A DNA stretch of 64,000 nucleotides from UBA1723 sp045641065 (GTDB lineage: Bacteria > Bacteroidota > Bacteroidia > Bacteroidales > Paludibacteraceae): assembly GCA_045641065.1 (NCBI GenBank), contig JAZUGF010000076.1, positions 12,211 to 76,210 on the forward strand, in the 5' to 3' direction. Below the pieces are notes generated by a model. That model was not told where the DNA came from and ran no database searches. It saw nothing but the letters and a program-made list of their open reading frames with translations. Below, in pieces: positions 49,918-58,947 of this stretch. A program made the position numbers and the translations under genes. The first letter of the stretch is position 1, and every line of letters starts with the position of its first letter.

Positions 49918-50382
49918 TTAATTCTGCATTTTTCTATATGTAAGTTTCGGAATCACTGGCTCCACTGCCTCTTTCAAAAACTCATCGAAATCATCGTAGT
50001 CGTTGAAACATAGTTTGGTAACTGTAGTCTCTTTTTTCATCAAACAGAAGTAGCCATACACGTCTTTGCCATCACGACCTGTGCGGACATAATCCAAATA
50101 GTAACCGTCGAATTTCTTCAAATCAACCTCACCTTCCTTGATTAGTCCGAAGAATCTGCTCACTTTGAGAATCGTACCGTCTACTTCAAGACTTCTTGTC
50201 TGCATCACCAAACGATAGATTAGGAAACCTGTGAATATCACTGCAAACACAGAAAAAATAATCCACCATTGTGTTGGCACCTCGCTTGGCATTATCGAAA
50301 GCACTAAACCGCAGATAGCAGGCATCAGTATGAAAATCGCTGTGATGTAGTAGAATTTGGGTCTGAATTTTGTCTTTGTCAT
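49918..50382 (-). CDS. Small membrane protein with PH-like domain
   Basis: 154 residues. Two N-terminal membrane spans (about 10-30 and 38-60) are followed by a beta-rich cytoplasmic part (LEVDGTILKVSRFFGLIKEGEVDLKKFDGYYLD) resembling bacterial PH (bPH) domains. A C-terminal acidic helix (YDDFDEFLKEAVEPVI) follows. I do not recognise a specific family. It is convergent with the NERD gene and divergent from the HAD gene, and is apparently transcribed alone. Confidence 0.7.
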   Translation of the reverse strand: MTKTKFRPKFYYITAIFILMPAICGLVLSIMPSEVPTQWWIIFSVFAVIFTGFLIYRLVMQTRSLEVDGTILKVSRFFGLIKEGEVDLKKFDGYYLDYVRTGRDGKDVYGYFCLMKKETTVTKLCFNDYDDFDEFLKEAVEPVIPKLTYRKMQN

Positions 50383-50466
50383 ATACGTTTTGTTCGTGTT
50401 TTTTGTAAAAATACTTTTTTGAAATCATATATCGGCAAATTCCGCTTAAAAGTTGAGGAAAAAATG

Positions 50467-50474
50467 TATATTTG
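50467..50474 (+). promoter_or_regulatory. -7 box of the HAD gene
   Basis: TATATTTG, 23 bases before the ATG; no clear -33 box. Confidence 0.45.
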
Positions 50475-50496
50475 CGAGAATTTGATATAGTTTGCA

Positions 50497-51207
50497 ATGA
50501 ATAGACTAACAGCTCAGGTAAAAGAAAAATTGTCAGGATTGAAGCTTAAGGCGGTCCTATTTGATATGGATGGAGTAATCTTCGATTCTATGCCGCATCA
50601 TGCTGTCGCATGGGTGAAGGCTTTTGCCGACGAGGGAATCGTCTTCAATGAGTATGAGGCTTATAAGCGTGAGGGAATGACTGGTCCCGCTACTATCCAG
50701 GAGATGTATCTTGCTCAGAAGGGGCGTGAGGCAACTAAGGAGGAGTGTGATAGAATCTACGCTATTAAGTGCAAATACTTTGAGAATGAAGGTCCTGCTG
50801 GAGTTATGTCAGGAATCCGTGAAGTGCTAGAGTTTGTTCGCGACGCGGGTTTGCAAATCTTTATCGTAACTGGTTCGGGACAGCATTGCTTGTTTAACAA
50901 ACTTGATTCTTTATTCCCTGGTATTTTTGCACCTGAGAGAATGGTGACTGCCTACGATGTGAAGAAGGGAAAGCCGGATCCAGAGCCTTACTTGATGGCT
51001 TTGAAGAAGGGTGGATTCTCGGCTGATGAGGCTATCGTGGTGGAGAATGCACCACTTGGAGTGACATCTGCCCACGCTGCAGGCATCTTCACAGTGGCTG
51101 TCAACACAGGTATTCTGCTTCCAGATGACTTGTTGAGCAAGGGTGCTGATGTGCTTTTCGACGATATGCATGAGTTTAGAAATGCACTTCCTGAGATGCT
51201 CGGGTAG
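50497..51207 (+). CDS. HAD-superfamily phosphatase (beta-phosphoglucomutase-like)
   Basis: 236 residues. Motif 1 is FDMDGVIFDSMPHH with the nucleophile and acid Asp pair, motif 2 is IVTGSG, motif 3 is KKGKPDPEPY and motif 4 is VVENAPLGVTSAHAAG. The helical cap between motifs 1 and 2 (about 35-95) is of the C1 type, as in beta-phosphoglucomutase and sugar-phosphate phosphatases. The substrate is unknown. The last codons overlap a GTAGG palindromic repeat that continues past the stop. Confidence 0.9.
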   Translation: MNRLTAQVKEKLSGLKLKAVLFDMDGVIFDSMPHHAVAWVKAFADEGIVFNEYEAYKREGMTGPATIQEMYLAQKGREATKEECDRIYAIKCKYFENEGPAGVMSGIREVLEFVRDAGLQIFIVTGSGQHCLFNKLDSLFPGIFAPERMVTAYDVKKGKPDPEPYLMALKKGGFSADEAIVVENAPLGVTSAHAAGIFTVAVNTGILLPDDLLSKGADVLFDDMHEFRNALPEMLG

Positions 51208-51248
51208 GCACAAGACCTACATTTTTAGGGTAGGCACAAGATCTACCC
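51202..51248 (+). repeat. Tandem GGGTAGGCACAAGA repeat with hairpins
   Basis: GGGTAGGCACAAGA occurs at 51202-51215, overlapping the HAD stop codon, and at 51228-51241. Each copy forms a hairpin (GTAGG..CCTAC and GGGTAG..CTACCC). It belongs to the dispersed GTAGGGGC/GTAGAGAC palindromes and may terminate the HAD transcript. Confidence 0.7.
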
Positions 51249-51294
51249 CTACTGACTTGGATTTGAAGAATACATTATTAATAACGACTCGTTT

Positions 51295-54200
51295 ATGCGA
51301 AGATTAAGATACATAGTTGCATTGATCTGGTGCATGTTGTGGGTTGGAGTGTCAGCACGCCAGCCTCTTGCATTGTCGCGTTTTGATAACTATACCCAGA
51401 AGGATGGACTAAATTATAATATTGTACAGTGTGCATATCAGGATGCACAGGGCTATATGTGGTTCGGTACAAGCCAAGGCTTACACCGTTTTGATGGTTA
51501 CTCTTTCTATCCGTACAAATACGGTAGTGCAGAAGGTCAGGTCAGAGGAGAGTTGATTCGTTGCATTTATCAGGATACAAAGGGACGTTTTTGGGTTGGT
51601 ACAGAAAATGGTGGATTGAATATCTACTATCCTAAAACACAGACTTTTGCTGCTATCCCTTTGTCTAAAAATGGAATGGCAAAATATTCAGCAAATTCAA
51701 TTGCTGAAACACCAGATGGTAAAATCTGGGTAGGAACAGACGAAGGTTTAGCATACTTGAGTGATGGACTCCTTCTTGAATATTATCATTTTGAAAATGC
51801 GGAGATTGCAAGTATACCGTATATCAAGACTTTGAAGGTTGATAAGTATGGCAGAATATGGATAGGTACGGGAGAGTCTGGAGTCAAGATGTTTAACCCA
51901 TCGTCGAAAGAACTTCGTTCTATAATTGAAGATTCTGAAGTACGATCAATCTGCATTACCAAAGATGATGTTGTTTGGATAGGAACATATGATAAGGGAG
52001 TCTATATTGTCGACATCATGGATAGAGGTAAGTTTGATTTGGTCCACCAAACCAACTTGCCAACAACCGGTGCAGAGGCTTCTGTTAAGGCGATATGTGA
52101 GGGTGCAGATGGCAGAATGTGGATTGGAACTCGTTCTGGTTTGATTTGCTATGATCGCATATTAAAGGAGTATGTAGTAAATGTGAACGACGTACATAAT
52201 GAGATAACTTTGGTCAACAACTCAATTATAGATTTGTTTGTTGATAATAAGGGTGACTTGTGGGTTTGTACTCGTGGAGGTATCAGCTACAGAAATAGTG
52301 AGAAACAACCATTTGTCCTAATACAGGAGTCGAAAAACGACAACCGTTATTTGAATTGTGGACAGGTTTACTCATTCTTAGAGGTTACAGACAAGAAGGT
52401 TTGGATCGGAACAGAAAGTGGAGGTGTAAACATCTACGATATGAACAGTGGTAAGTTTGATTATATCACTAGCTCAAATTCCGGATTGTCTGTCAACTGT
52501 ATAAAGAGTCTTGCTAAAGTCGGCAATGAGGTGTTGGTCGGAACATACATGGGTGGATTGAATGTGTTGGATGCACAGACTGGAAGAGTGAAACGCGTGT
52601 TCCGCCATTCTGATTCTGATAAAAATTCAATCATCAATGACAATGTTTGGAGCATTTGCGTCGCCAATAATGGAGATGTATTGTTAGGAACAAGTGATGG
52701 AGTAGACAAGTATAATCCAAAAGATGGCACTTTCAAGCATATGGACAAACTTGCTTTCAACAAGGAAGTTTGGAAGGTATTTGAGGATTCTGATAATGAT
52801 TTGTGGATTTTCACTCCAGATGAGATCCTTGTCTATTTAGTAAAGGAGGAACGTACTATTGTCTACGGGGAGCGTGCTCGTTCCATAGTTGAGAAATCTA
52901 AGAATGTTTTCTATGTCGGAAGCTTGGAGCGTGGTGTCGTAGAATACAACAAGTATACAGGAGAGATTGGAACAATCTCTGAGAAAGATGGATTGTCTAA
53001 CAATAATGTGCAGTCTATTTTTGAGTGGAGAGAATTCTATATAGTATGTACAACATCTGGCATCAGTCGTATCCATAAGGGTGATCATGAGATTATCAAT
53101 TATGATGAGAGCGACGGTTTGCAGAGCCGCCAGTTCCATTACGGAGCCGTATACCAGTGTTCGGATGGCAGAGTTATGGTTGGAGGAAATGCAGGATTCA
53201 ATATCGTAAATCTTGCTGATGTTCGTCTCAATGAATTTGTTCCTCCAATGGTGTTAGAAAACGTAAAAGTTTTCAATCAGGAGGTCCCAGACAACCAGAT
53301 TTCCACTAATGAGGCTGGTGAGACTTGTCTGTCGTTGAATTACGATCAGAATATGGTCACATTCAAGTATTCAGCGCTTTCATATTCCCGCGTCAACAAG
53401 AACAAATTCAAATATCGCTTGGTAGGCCAGGACGAGAATTGGATTGACGCTGGCTTTGAAAACAAGTGTACATATACTAACTTGCATCCAGGAGAATATG
53501 TGTTTGAGGTGATGGGAGCCAACTGTGATGGAGTATGGAATGAAAAACCATTGAGAGTTCACCTTTATGTGAAGCCTCCATTCTGGAGTACATGGTGGTT
53601 CAAGACGCTAATGACAATATTGGTTGTAGGACTTGTGTTGATGTATCTCTACCATTATCGCAGCCGAATGATGCTTAAGAATAAATTGGATCTTGAGAAG
53701 CAGAGAGCTGAGGAGATGGAGAAGGTGGAGCAGTTGAAACTTGATTTCTTCACAAATATCTCACACGAGCTACGTACTCCATTGACGTTGATTCTTGGCC
53801 CATTGTCTAAGATTTTGAAAGACGATAAGGTATCATCGGAGTCAAAGAAAATGGCTGAGTTGGCAGAGAGAAACGCTAATAAGTTGCTACGTCTTGTCAA
53901 CCAGATTCTTGACTTTAGAAAGATAGAGAGTGGAGCATTGCAAGCTGTGTATAAGCCAGGTGATTTGCCTGCTTTGCTTGAGACTGTGGTCCGTGCATTC
54001 CAGACAGAGGGGGAAGCAAAGGGAATTCAGATTTCGCTTGCTGTCGACGGAGAAGCCCGTGGCAGACGAATGTTGTTTGACTCAGATAAGATTGAGAAGA
54101 TCGTCGACAACCTTGTTTCCAACAGTATGAAGTTCACTCCACGTGGAGGTGCGATCAAGATTGCAATGGATATGTTGCCACAGCATAAGTATGTGGCTGA

Positions 54201-55293
54201 GAATATTTGTGACAGCTTCCAAATCTCTGTTTCCGATACAGGAAAGGGTATGAGTGAGGATGACCAGAAGCATGTATTTGAGCGTTTCTATCAGAGTAAT
54301 GCAGAGAAGGAGGCCGGAATCGGTACAGGAATTGGATTGAATCTTGTTTACGATTTGGTTAAGTTGATGGACGGAGAGGTTCTTCTCAACAGTAAAGTTG
54401 GAGAGGGTACAACATTCAAAGTCGTATTGCCATTGTTTGAGGCTGCTGCTGATCCAGAGGTTGAGAACGAAAAGTCGAATGAAAAAGAGTCGGCTTCAGA
54501 GGAACATGATGGCGATCTTCCAGAGATGTCAGATGAGGAGAAACCAGTGCTTTTGATAGCTGAGGATAATGAAGAGCTTCGTAAGTTTGTTGCTATACAT
54601 TTTGAGTCGAGATTCAATGTGGTTGAGGCTGAAGATGGTAAGATAGCGTTGGATAAGGCTTCAGAGCAGATTCCAGATGTGGTTATTACAGACTTGATGA
54701 TGCCGAATATCTGTGGAGATGAGTTGTGTAATAAGTTGAAACACGACGAGAAGACATCGCATATTCCTATCATTCTACTTACTGCCGTACATAGCAAGGA
54801 GAGTGAGATCGAGAGTTTGAAGCGTGGAGCCGACGACTATATCACTAAGCCATTTGATATTGAGGTTCTTGACCAGAAGGTAATGAATATGATGCGATTG
54901 AAGGAGAAGATCCGCAGTCGTTTCAAGATAGAGATGATCTCCGAGCCTACGAAGGTAGCTACACAGTCGCCAGATGAGAAATTCATGATTAAGGCGATGA
55001 AAGTGATTGAGGATAATCTTGCAGATGCAGATTTCGATATTGAGAAGTTTGCAGTAGAGGTGGGAGTGAGCCGCATGCAGTTGTATAGAAAGATGAACGC
55101 CATCACGGGAATGACAGTGAAGGAGTTTATTAGAAATATCCGTATCAAGCGAGCAAAACAATTGCTTGAAGACGGTGCGATGACCGTATCTGAGGTGGCA
55201 TACAATGTCGGCTTCAAGGATATCGCGTATTTTAGAAAGTGTTTTAAGCAGCAAGTAGGAATCAATCCTTCGGAGATTTCCAAAGGAGAATAA
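51295..55293 (+). CDS. Hybrid two-component system regulator (HTCS)
   Basis: 1332-residue single-chain sensor and regulator typical of Bacteroidota glycan sensing. Signal peptide/first span (about 1-22), periplasmic beta-propeller repeats (about 25-690, many WIGT/WVGT ends), Y_Y_Y domain (about 695-760) and a membrane span (about 763-785). Inside the cell come HisKA (NISHELRTPL, phospho-His about 824), HATPase (GIGTGIGLNL), a receiver domain (about 1085-1200, phospho-acceptor about Asp1133 in TDLMMP) and an AraC-type HTH (about 1232-1332, DIAYFRKCFKQQVG). It normally controls a nearby polysaccharide-utilisation locus. None is adjacent; the GH5 genes lie more than 20 kb away, so the target is uncertain. 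Confidence 0.95.
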   Translation: MRRLRYIVALIWCMLWVGVSARQPLALSRFDNYTQKDGLNYNIVQCAYQDAQGYMWFGTSQGLHRFDGYSFYPYKYGSAEGQVRGELIRCIYQDTKGRFWVGTENGGLNIYYPKTQTFAAIPLSKNGMAKYSANSIAETPDGKIWVGTDEGLAYLSDGLLLEYYHFENAEIASIPYIKTLKVDKYGRIWIGTGESGVKMFNPSSKELRSIIEDSEVRSICITKDDVVWIGTYDKGVYIVDIMDRGKFDLVHQTNLPTTGAEASVKAICEGADGRMWIGTRSGLICYDRILKEYVVNVNDVHNEITLVNNSIIDLFVDNKGDLWVCTRGGISYRNSEKQPFVLIQESKNDNRYLNCGQVYSFLEVTDKKVWIGTESGGVNIYDMNSGKFDYITSSNSGLSVNCIKSLAKVGNEVLVGTYMGGLNVLDAQTGRVKRVFRHSDSDKNSIINDNVWSICVANNGDVLLGTSDGVDKYNPKDGTFKHMDKLAFNKEVWKVFEDSDNDLWIFTPDEILVYLVKEERTIVYGERARSIVEKSKNVFYVGSLERGVVEYNKYTGEIGTISEKDGLSNNNVQSIFEWREFYIVCTTSGISRIHKGDHEIINYDESDGLQSRQFHYGAVYQCSDGRVMVGGNAGFNIVNLADVRLNEFVPPMVLENVKVFNQEVPDNQISTNEAGETCLSLNYDQNMVTFKYSALSYSRVNKNKFKYRLVGQDENWIDAGFENKCTYTNLHPGEYVFEVMGANCDGVWNEKPLRVHLYVKPPFWSTWWFKTLMTILVVGLVLMYLYHYRSRMMLKNKLDLEKQRAEEMEKVEQLKLDFFTNISHELRTPLTLILGPLSKILKDDKVSSESKKMAELAERNANKLLRLVNQILDFRKIESGALQAVYKPGDLPALLETVVRAFQTEGEAKGIQISLAVDGEARGRRMLFDSDKIEKIVDNLVSNSMKFTPRGGAIKIAMDMLPQHKYVAENICDSFQISVSDTGKGMSEDDQKHVFERFYQSNAEKEAGIGTGIGLNLVYDLVKLMDGEVLLNSKVGEGTTFKVVLPLFEAAADPEVENEKSNEKESASEEHDGDLPEMSDEEKPVLLIAEDNEELRKFVAIHFESRFNVVEAEDGKIALDKASEQIPDVVITDLMMPNICGDELCNKLKHDEKTSHIPIILLTAVHSKESEIESLKRGADDYITKPFDIEVLDQKVMNMMRLKEKIRSRFKIEMISEPTKVATQSPDEKFMIKAMKVIEDNLADADFDIEKFAVEVGVSRMQLYRKMNAITGMTVKEFIRNIRIKRAKQLLEDGAMTVSEVAYNVGFKDIAYFRKCFKQQVGINPSEISKGE

Positions 55294-55309
55294 ATAATAG
55301 AGAAGAGGA

Positions 55310-56446
55310 ATGGCAAATAGCAGCAAGAGTAGTTTTTTGCATAAACTGAATTTTAAGTATCGTCTTACCATTTTCAATGAGAACACATTGGAAGAGGCAT
55401 GGCATATACGTTTGTCTAGAATGAGTGTTATTTCATTCTGTTTTGCAATCGCAGTAGTTTATTTTTTGATAATAGCAGTGTTGATTATCAAGACTCCATT
55501 GAGATCATTCTTGCCAGGATATACAGAATCTAATGAACTTCGTAAGCAGGTTATTTCGCAGGCAGTGCTTCTTGATTCACTACAGGAGCAGGCCAAAATC
55601 AACGACCATTATTTGACTATGTTGCAAAAAGTTGTGACTGGCGATATTGAGATTGGCGACAGCACAGCATCATTCAAGGATGTTGTTAAAATGGATATGT
55701 CAAAAGTTCAGAACAATCCGTCGGAGCGAGAAAACCAATATTGCTCACAATATGAGATTGCTCAGCGATATGCCACAAACTCAAAAATTTCAGAAACCAG
55801 CAAAAACCGACTAATGCATCGCCCTGCACTTGGTGTTGTAATTAGAGGCTTTGACACTTATTCGGGAGCAAATGGAGTGACTGTTAGCGTCGATCCATTG
55901 GAGAGTGTTTATTCGGCTTTGGATGGTTCTATTGTATTTGCAGGTTACTCTGCACACAACCGTTATTGTTTGCAGATCCAACACTCGGAAGGTTTGATGA
56001 CAATGTATAAGTTTACTCAGCCATTCTTCAAGAGAATTGGAGAGCGAGTTCATGCAGGAGAAATTCTTGCGACGTTGCGTGGTTCAGAAACATCAGAAAT
56101 GACATTTGAGTTGTGGCAGAATGGTCAGCCACTTGATCCAAATGACTACATCTCATTCTCTACTCAGAAGAAAGAGGTTATTCAGAAGGCTAAGAAGTAT
56201 GAGGCTGAACCAACGGAACAGTCTGTTCAGACAAGACGTTCGCGTCGTGATACAACACAGTCAAGAGATACTTCTGTCAGAAGACAAAGAAGAGTGGAGG
56301 CACCAAATGAGCAACCAGCTGAAGCTAAACCAGCAGAATCTGCTGCTCCTGCTCAGACTCCGGCCCCAGCACCTGCTCCGGCCCCAACACCGGTCCCAAC
56401 TCCAGCACCTGCACCTGCTGAAACACCTGCTCCGTCGGCTGAATAA
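55310..56446 (+). CDS. LytM (M23-like) protein without zinc ligands
   Basis: 378 residues: membrane span (about 41-62), a coiled-coil segment (about 75-110), a LytM/peptidase M23 fold (about 165-278) and a Pro/Ala-rich tail (about 345-378). The fold is recognisable (VYSALDGSIVFAGYSAHNRYCLQIQHSEGLMTMYKF, written over residues 203-240), but the metal site is gone. The usual HxGxD is ANGVTVSV, the YxH position is MYKF and the HLH motif is SEMTFELW (about 262). Bacteroidota homologues before dxr normally keep these histidines. It is probably a non-catalytic regulator of peptidoglycan hydrolases, as EnvC and NlpD are. Confidence 0.82.
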   Translation: MANSSKSSFLHKLNFKYRLTIFNENTLEEAWHIRLSRMSVISFCFAIAVVYFLIIAVLIIKTPLRSFLPGYTESNELRKQVISQAVLLDSLQEQAKINDHYLTMLQKVVTGDIEIGDSTASFKDVVKMDMSKVQNNPSERENQYCSQYEIAQRYATNSKISETSKNRLMHRPALGVVIRGFDTYSGANGVTVSVDPLESVYSALDGSIVFAGYSAHNRYCLQIQHSEGLMTMYKFTQPFFKRIGERVHAGEILATLRGSETSEMTFELWQNGQPLDPNDYISFSTQKKEVIQKAKKYEAEPTEQSVQTRRSRRDTTQSRDTSVRRQRRVEAPNEQPAEAKPAESAAPAQTPAPAPAPAPTPVPTPAPAPAETPAPSAE

Positions 56447-56474
56447 TGATATGATTATAAAGGCAGAAAAAGAA

Positions 56475-57629
56475 ATGTCACAAAAGATAGTTACAATATT
56501 GGGTTCGACCGGTTCGATCGGCACACAGGCACTTGATGTAGTGCGTGAGAATCCAGACAGATATAAGATTGAGTCGCTAACAGCAGGAAGAAACGCTTCT
56601 TTGCTAATTGAGCAGATCAAGGAGTTTAAGCCGACAATTGCTGTTATTGCCGACGAGAGCAAGTATGAGGAGGTTAAGAATGCAGTGGCTGGCATGCCTA
56701 CAAAGGTGATGACTGGCTCGGCTGCCGTTGCTGATGTCGCAGCTAACGATGCTTCTGAGATGGTACTTGTTGCGTTGGTCGGTTATTCTGGTCTTGCTCC
56801 TACAATCGCTGCTATCAAGGCTCACAAGAAGATTGCATTGGCAAACAAGGAGACATTGGTAGTTGCTGGAGATTTGGTTTGCAGACTATGTGAGGAGAAC
56901 GGAATCAAACTTCTTCCCGTCGACTCAGAGCATTCAGCTATCTTCCAGTGTTTGGAGGGTGAGCGTCACAATAAATTAGAGAAGATCATCCTTACAGCTT
57001 CAGGAGGTCCATTCCGTGGCTGGACACGTGATAAATTGGAGAATGTGACTCCAGAGATGGCATTGAAGCATCCAAACTGGAGCATGGGAGCAAAGATCAC
57101 TATCGACTCAGCGTCGATGATGAACAAAGGTTTCGAGGTTATTGAAGCAAAGTGGCTTTTCGACCTTACTCCTGATATGATCGAGGTTCAGGTACATCCA
57201 CAGAGTGTCATCCACTCAATGGTGCAGTTTGAGGATGGAGCAGTGAAGGCTCAACTTGGCACACCAGATATGCGTATTCCAATCTCATTGGCGATGAGCT
57301 ACCCAGATAGAATCTACCTTGGTGGAGAGCGTCTTGACTTTGATAAGGTTAAGCAGCTAACATTTGAAGCTCCAGATCCAAAAGTGTTCCGCAACCTTGC
57401 TTTGGCATACGAGGCATTGGATAAGAAAGGTAACGTGGCTTGCGTAGTTAATGCGGCAAATGAGATCGTGGTGCGTGAGTTTTTGAATAAGAAAATAGGA
57501 TTCTTGCAGATGTCGGATATTATTGAGCAGACAATGGCTAAGATTGCGTACATCGCAAAGCCTACATACGAGGATTATATCCAGACAGATATCGAGGCAA
57601 GACGAGTAGCAGAAAGTTTTATAAAGTAA
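56475..57629 (+). CDS. dxr: 1-deoxy-D-xylulose 5-phosphate reductoisomerase
   Basis: Second enzyme of the MEP isoprenoid pathway: NADPH-dependent rearrangement of DXP to MEP. 384 residues from ATG 56475 (MSQKIVTILGSTGSIGTQ, standard N terminus); an ATG at 56451 in the same frame would add eight residues. Metal and substrate motifs LPVDSEHSAIFQ, TASGGPFRGW, HPNWSMGAKITIDSASMMNKG are intact, the last spanning about residues 195-215. The frame remains open far upstream over the LytM gene, but that part is a shadow of its repeat-rich tail. rseP follows after one base, a common pairing. Confidence 0.96.
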   Translation: MSQKIVTILGSTGSIGTQALDVVRENPDRYKIESLTAGRNASLLIEQIKEFKPTIAVIADESKYEEVKNAVAGMPTKVMTGSAAVADVAANDASEMVLVALVGYSGLAPTIAAIKAHKKIALANKETLVVAGDLVCRLCEENGIKLLPVDSEHSAIFQCLEGERHNKLEKIILTASGGPFRGWTRDKLENVTPEMALKHPNWSMGAKITIDSASMMNKGFEVIEAKWLFDLTPDMIEVQVHPQSVIHSMVQFEDGAVKAQLGTPDMRIPISLAMSYPDRIYLGGERLDFDKVKQLTFEAPDPKVFRNLALAYEALDKKGNVACVVNAANEIVVREFLNKKIGFLQMSDIIEQTMAKIAYIAKPTYEDYIQTDIEARRVAESFIK

Positions 57630-57630
57630 T

Positions 57631-58938
57631 ATGATATATACGTTAATTCAGTTTTTTGCCTCATTGTCGTTGTTGGTGGTGATCCACGAGTTTGGACACT
57701 TCATCACAGCGAAGATGTTTGGTGTCAGAGTGGAAAGGTTTTACATCTTCTTCAACCCTGGGTTTAGTCTATTCAAATTCAAACCGAAAAATAGCGAGAC
57801 TACCTATGGAATCGGTTGGTTGCCTCTTGGTGGCTATGTGAAGCTTGCCGGTATGATCGACGAGAGTTTCGACACAGAGCAGATGAAGGGAGAACCGCAG
57901 GAGTGGGAGTTTCGTAGTAAACCAGCATGGCAGCGATTGATAATAATGGTTGCCGGAGTGGTGATGAATTTTCTTCTCGCGATAGCTATTTACGCTGGTA
58001 TCGCATTCCACTGGGGAGATACTTATTTACCACTTGAAAATGCCAACGACGGTATGGAATACTGTTGGTCGGCACATGAGGTCGGCTTTGTTGATGGCGA
58101 CAAGTTGGTCTCAGCAGATGGTGTAAAATTAAAAAGCTTGTCCGAAGAATCCATTCGCAAGATTGTAGATGCGAAGACGGTGCAAGTGGAGAGAAACGGA
58201 TCCATCGTAGACATTGCAATCCCAGACTCATTTATGGCTATGATTATGAGAGAGGGAAAAGGTTTTGCCTACTACCGTACTCCGTTTGTAGTGCAGCAAC
58301 CTATTGATGGAATGCCTGGTGCGGAAGCAGGGTTGAAGGCAGACGATAGATTGTTGACTATTGATGGACAGACAGTGTATCTGACTCAGGCAATGAGACA
58401 GATAGCTGAGCATAAGAACAAGTCGATGGAGTGGAGTGTTTTGCGTGGTGCTGACACGGTGAAGATGACTGTCACTCCAGATGTGAATGGCAAAGTAGGT
58501 GTGTATATGAAATCGCCATACGACTTGTATGAGATGACCCACGTCGACTACTCTTTGATTGAATCTGTACCTCAGGGAATCAAGACAGCAATCAAGAAGG
58601 TGACTGGATATGTCTCAGATTTCAAGTATGTCTTCACTCCCGAAGGTGCATCGTCACTTGGAGGTTTCGGAAGTGTAGCGTCATTGTTCCCAGACTCGTT
58701 TGATTTCCACGTGTTCTGGAGCATCACCGCATTCTTGTCAGTAGTGTTGGCATTCATGAACTTCTTGCCAATCCCTGCACTTGACGGCGGACACATATTA
58801 TTTGTTTTGATTGAAATCATCACACGCAAAAAAGTCAGTCAGGATGTACTGATGAAAGCACAAACGATTGGCGTGGCGTTACTTTTGGCGTTGATGTTAT
58901 TCGCAAATGTGAACGATGTACTTCGTTTATTTAAATGA
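57631..58938 (+). CDS. rseP: Site-2 protease RseP
   Basis: Intramembrane zinc metalloprotease, 435 residues. Active site HEFGH (His19, Glu20, His23) in the first span and the third ligand in LPIPALDGGH (about 380-389). Two PDZ-like domains lie between (about 125-205 and 210-290), with the second membrane span near 105-125. It cleaves membrane-embedded anti-sigma factors or signal peptide remnants. The order dxr-rseP is widely conserved. Confidence 0.95.
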   Translation: MIYTLIQFFASLSLLVVIHEFGHFITAKMFGVRVERFYIFFNPGFSLFKFKPKNSETTYGIGWLPLGGYVKLAGMIDESFDTEQMKGEPQEWEFRSKPAWQRLIIMVAGVVMNFLLAIAIYAGIAFHWGDTYLPLENANDGMEYCWSAHEVGFVDGDKLVSADGVKLKSLSEESIRKIVDAKTVQVERNGSIVDIAIPDSFMAMIMREGKGFAYYRTPFVVQQPIDGMPGAEAGLKADDRLLTIDGQTVYLTQAMRQIAEHKNKSMEWSVLRGADTVKMTVTPDVNGKVGVYMKSPYDLYEMTHVDYSLIESVPQGIKTAIKKVTGYVSDFKYVFTPEGASSLGGFGSVASLFPDSFDFHVFWSITAFLSVVLAFMNFLPIPALDGGHILFVLIEIITRKKVSQDVLMKAQTIGVALLLALMLFANVNDVLRLFK

Positions 58939-58947
58939 TGAATTTTA

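Noticed and set aside
54775..55386. 203-codon minus-strand frame under the HTCS output domain
   Set aside because: Antisense to a conserved AraC-type domain; Leu/His-rich translation without recognisable motifs.
56106..56474. Upstream extension of the dxr frame
   Set aside because: It translates the alternative frame of the LytM gene and its Pro/Ala repeat (Leu/Gln/His-rich). The DXR family start fits ATG 56475 or 56451.
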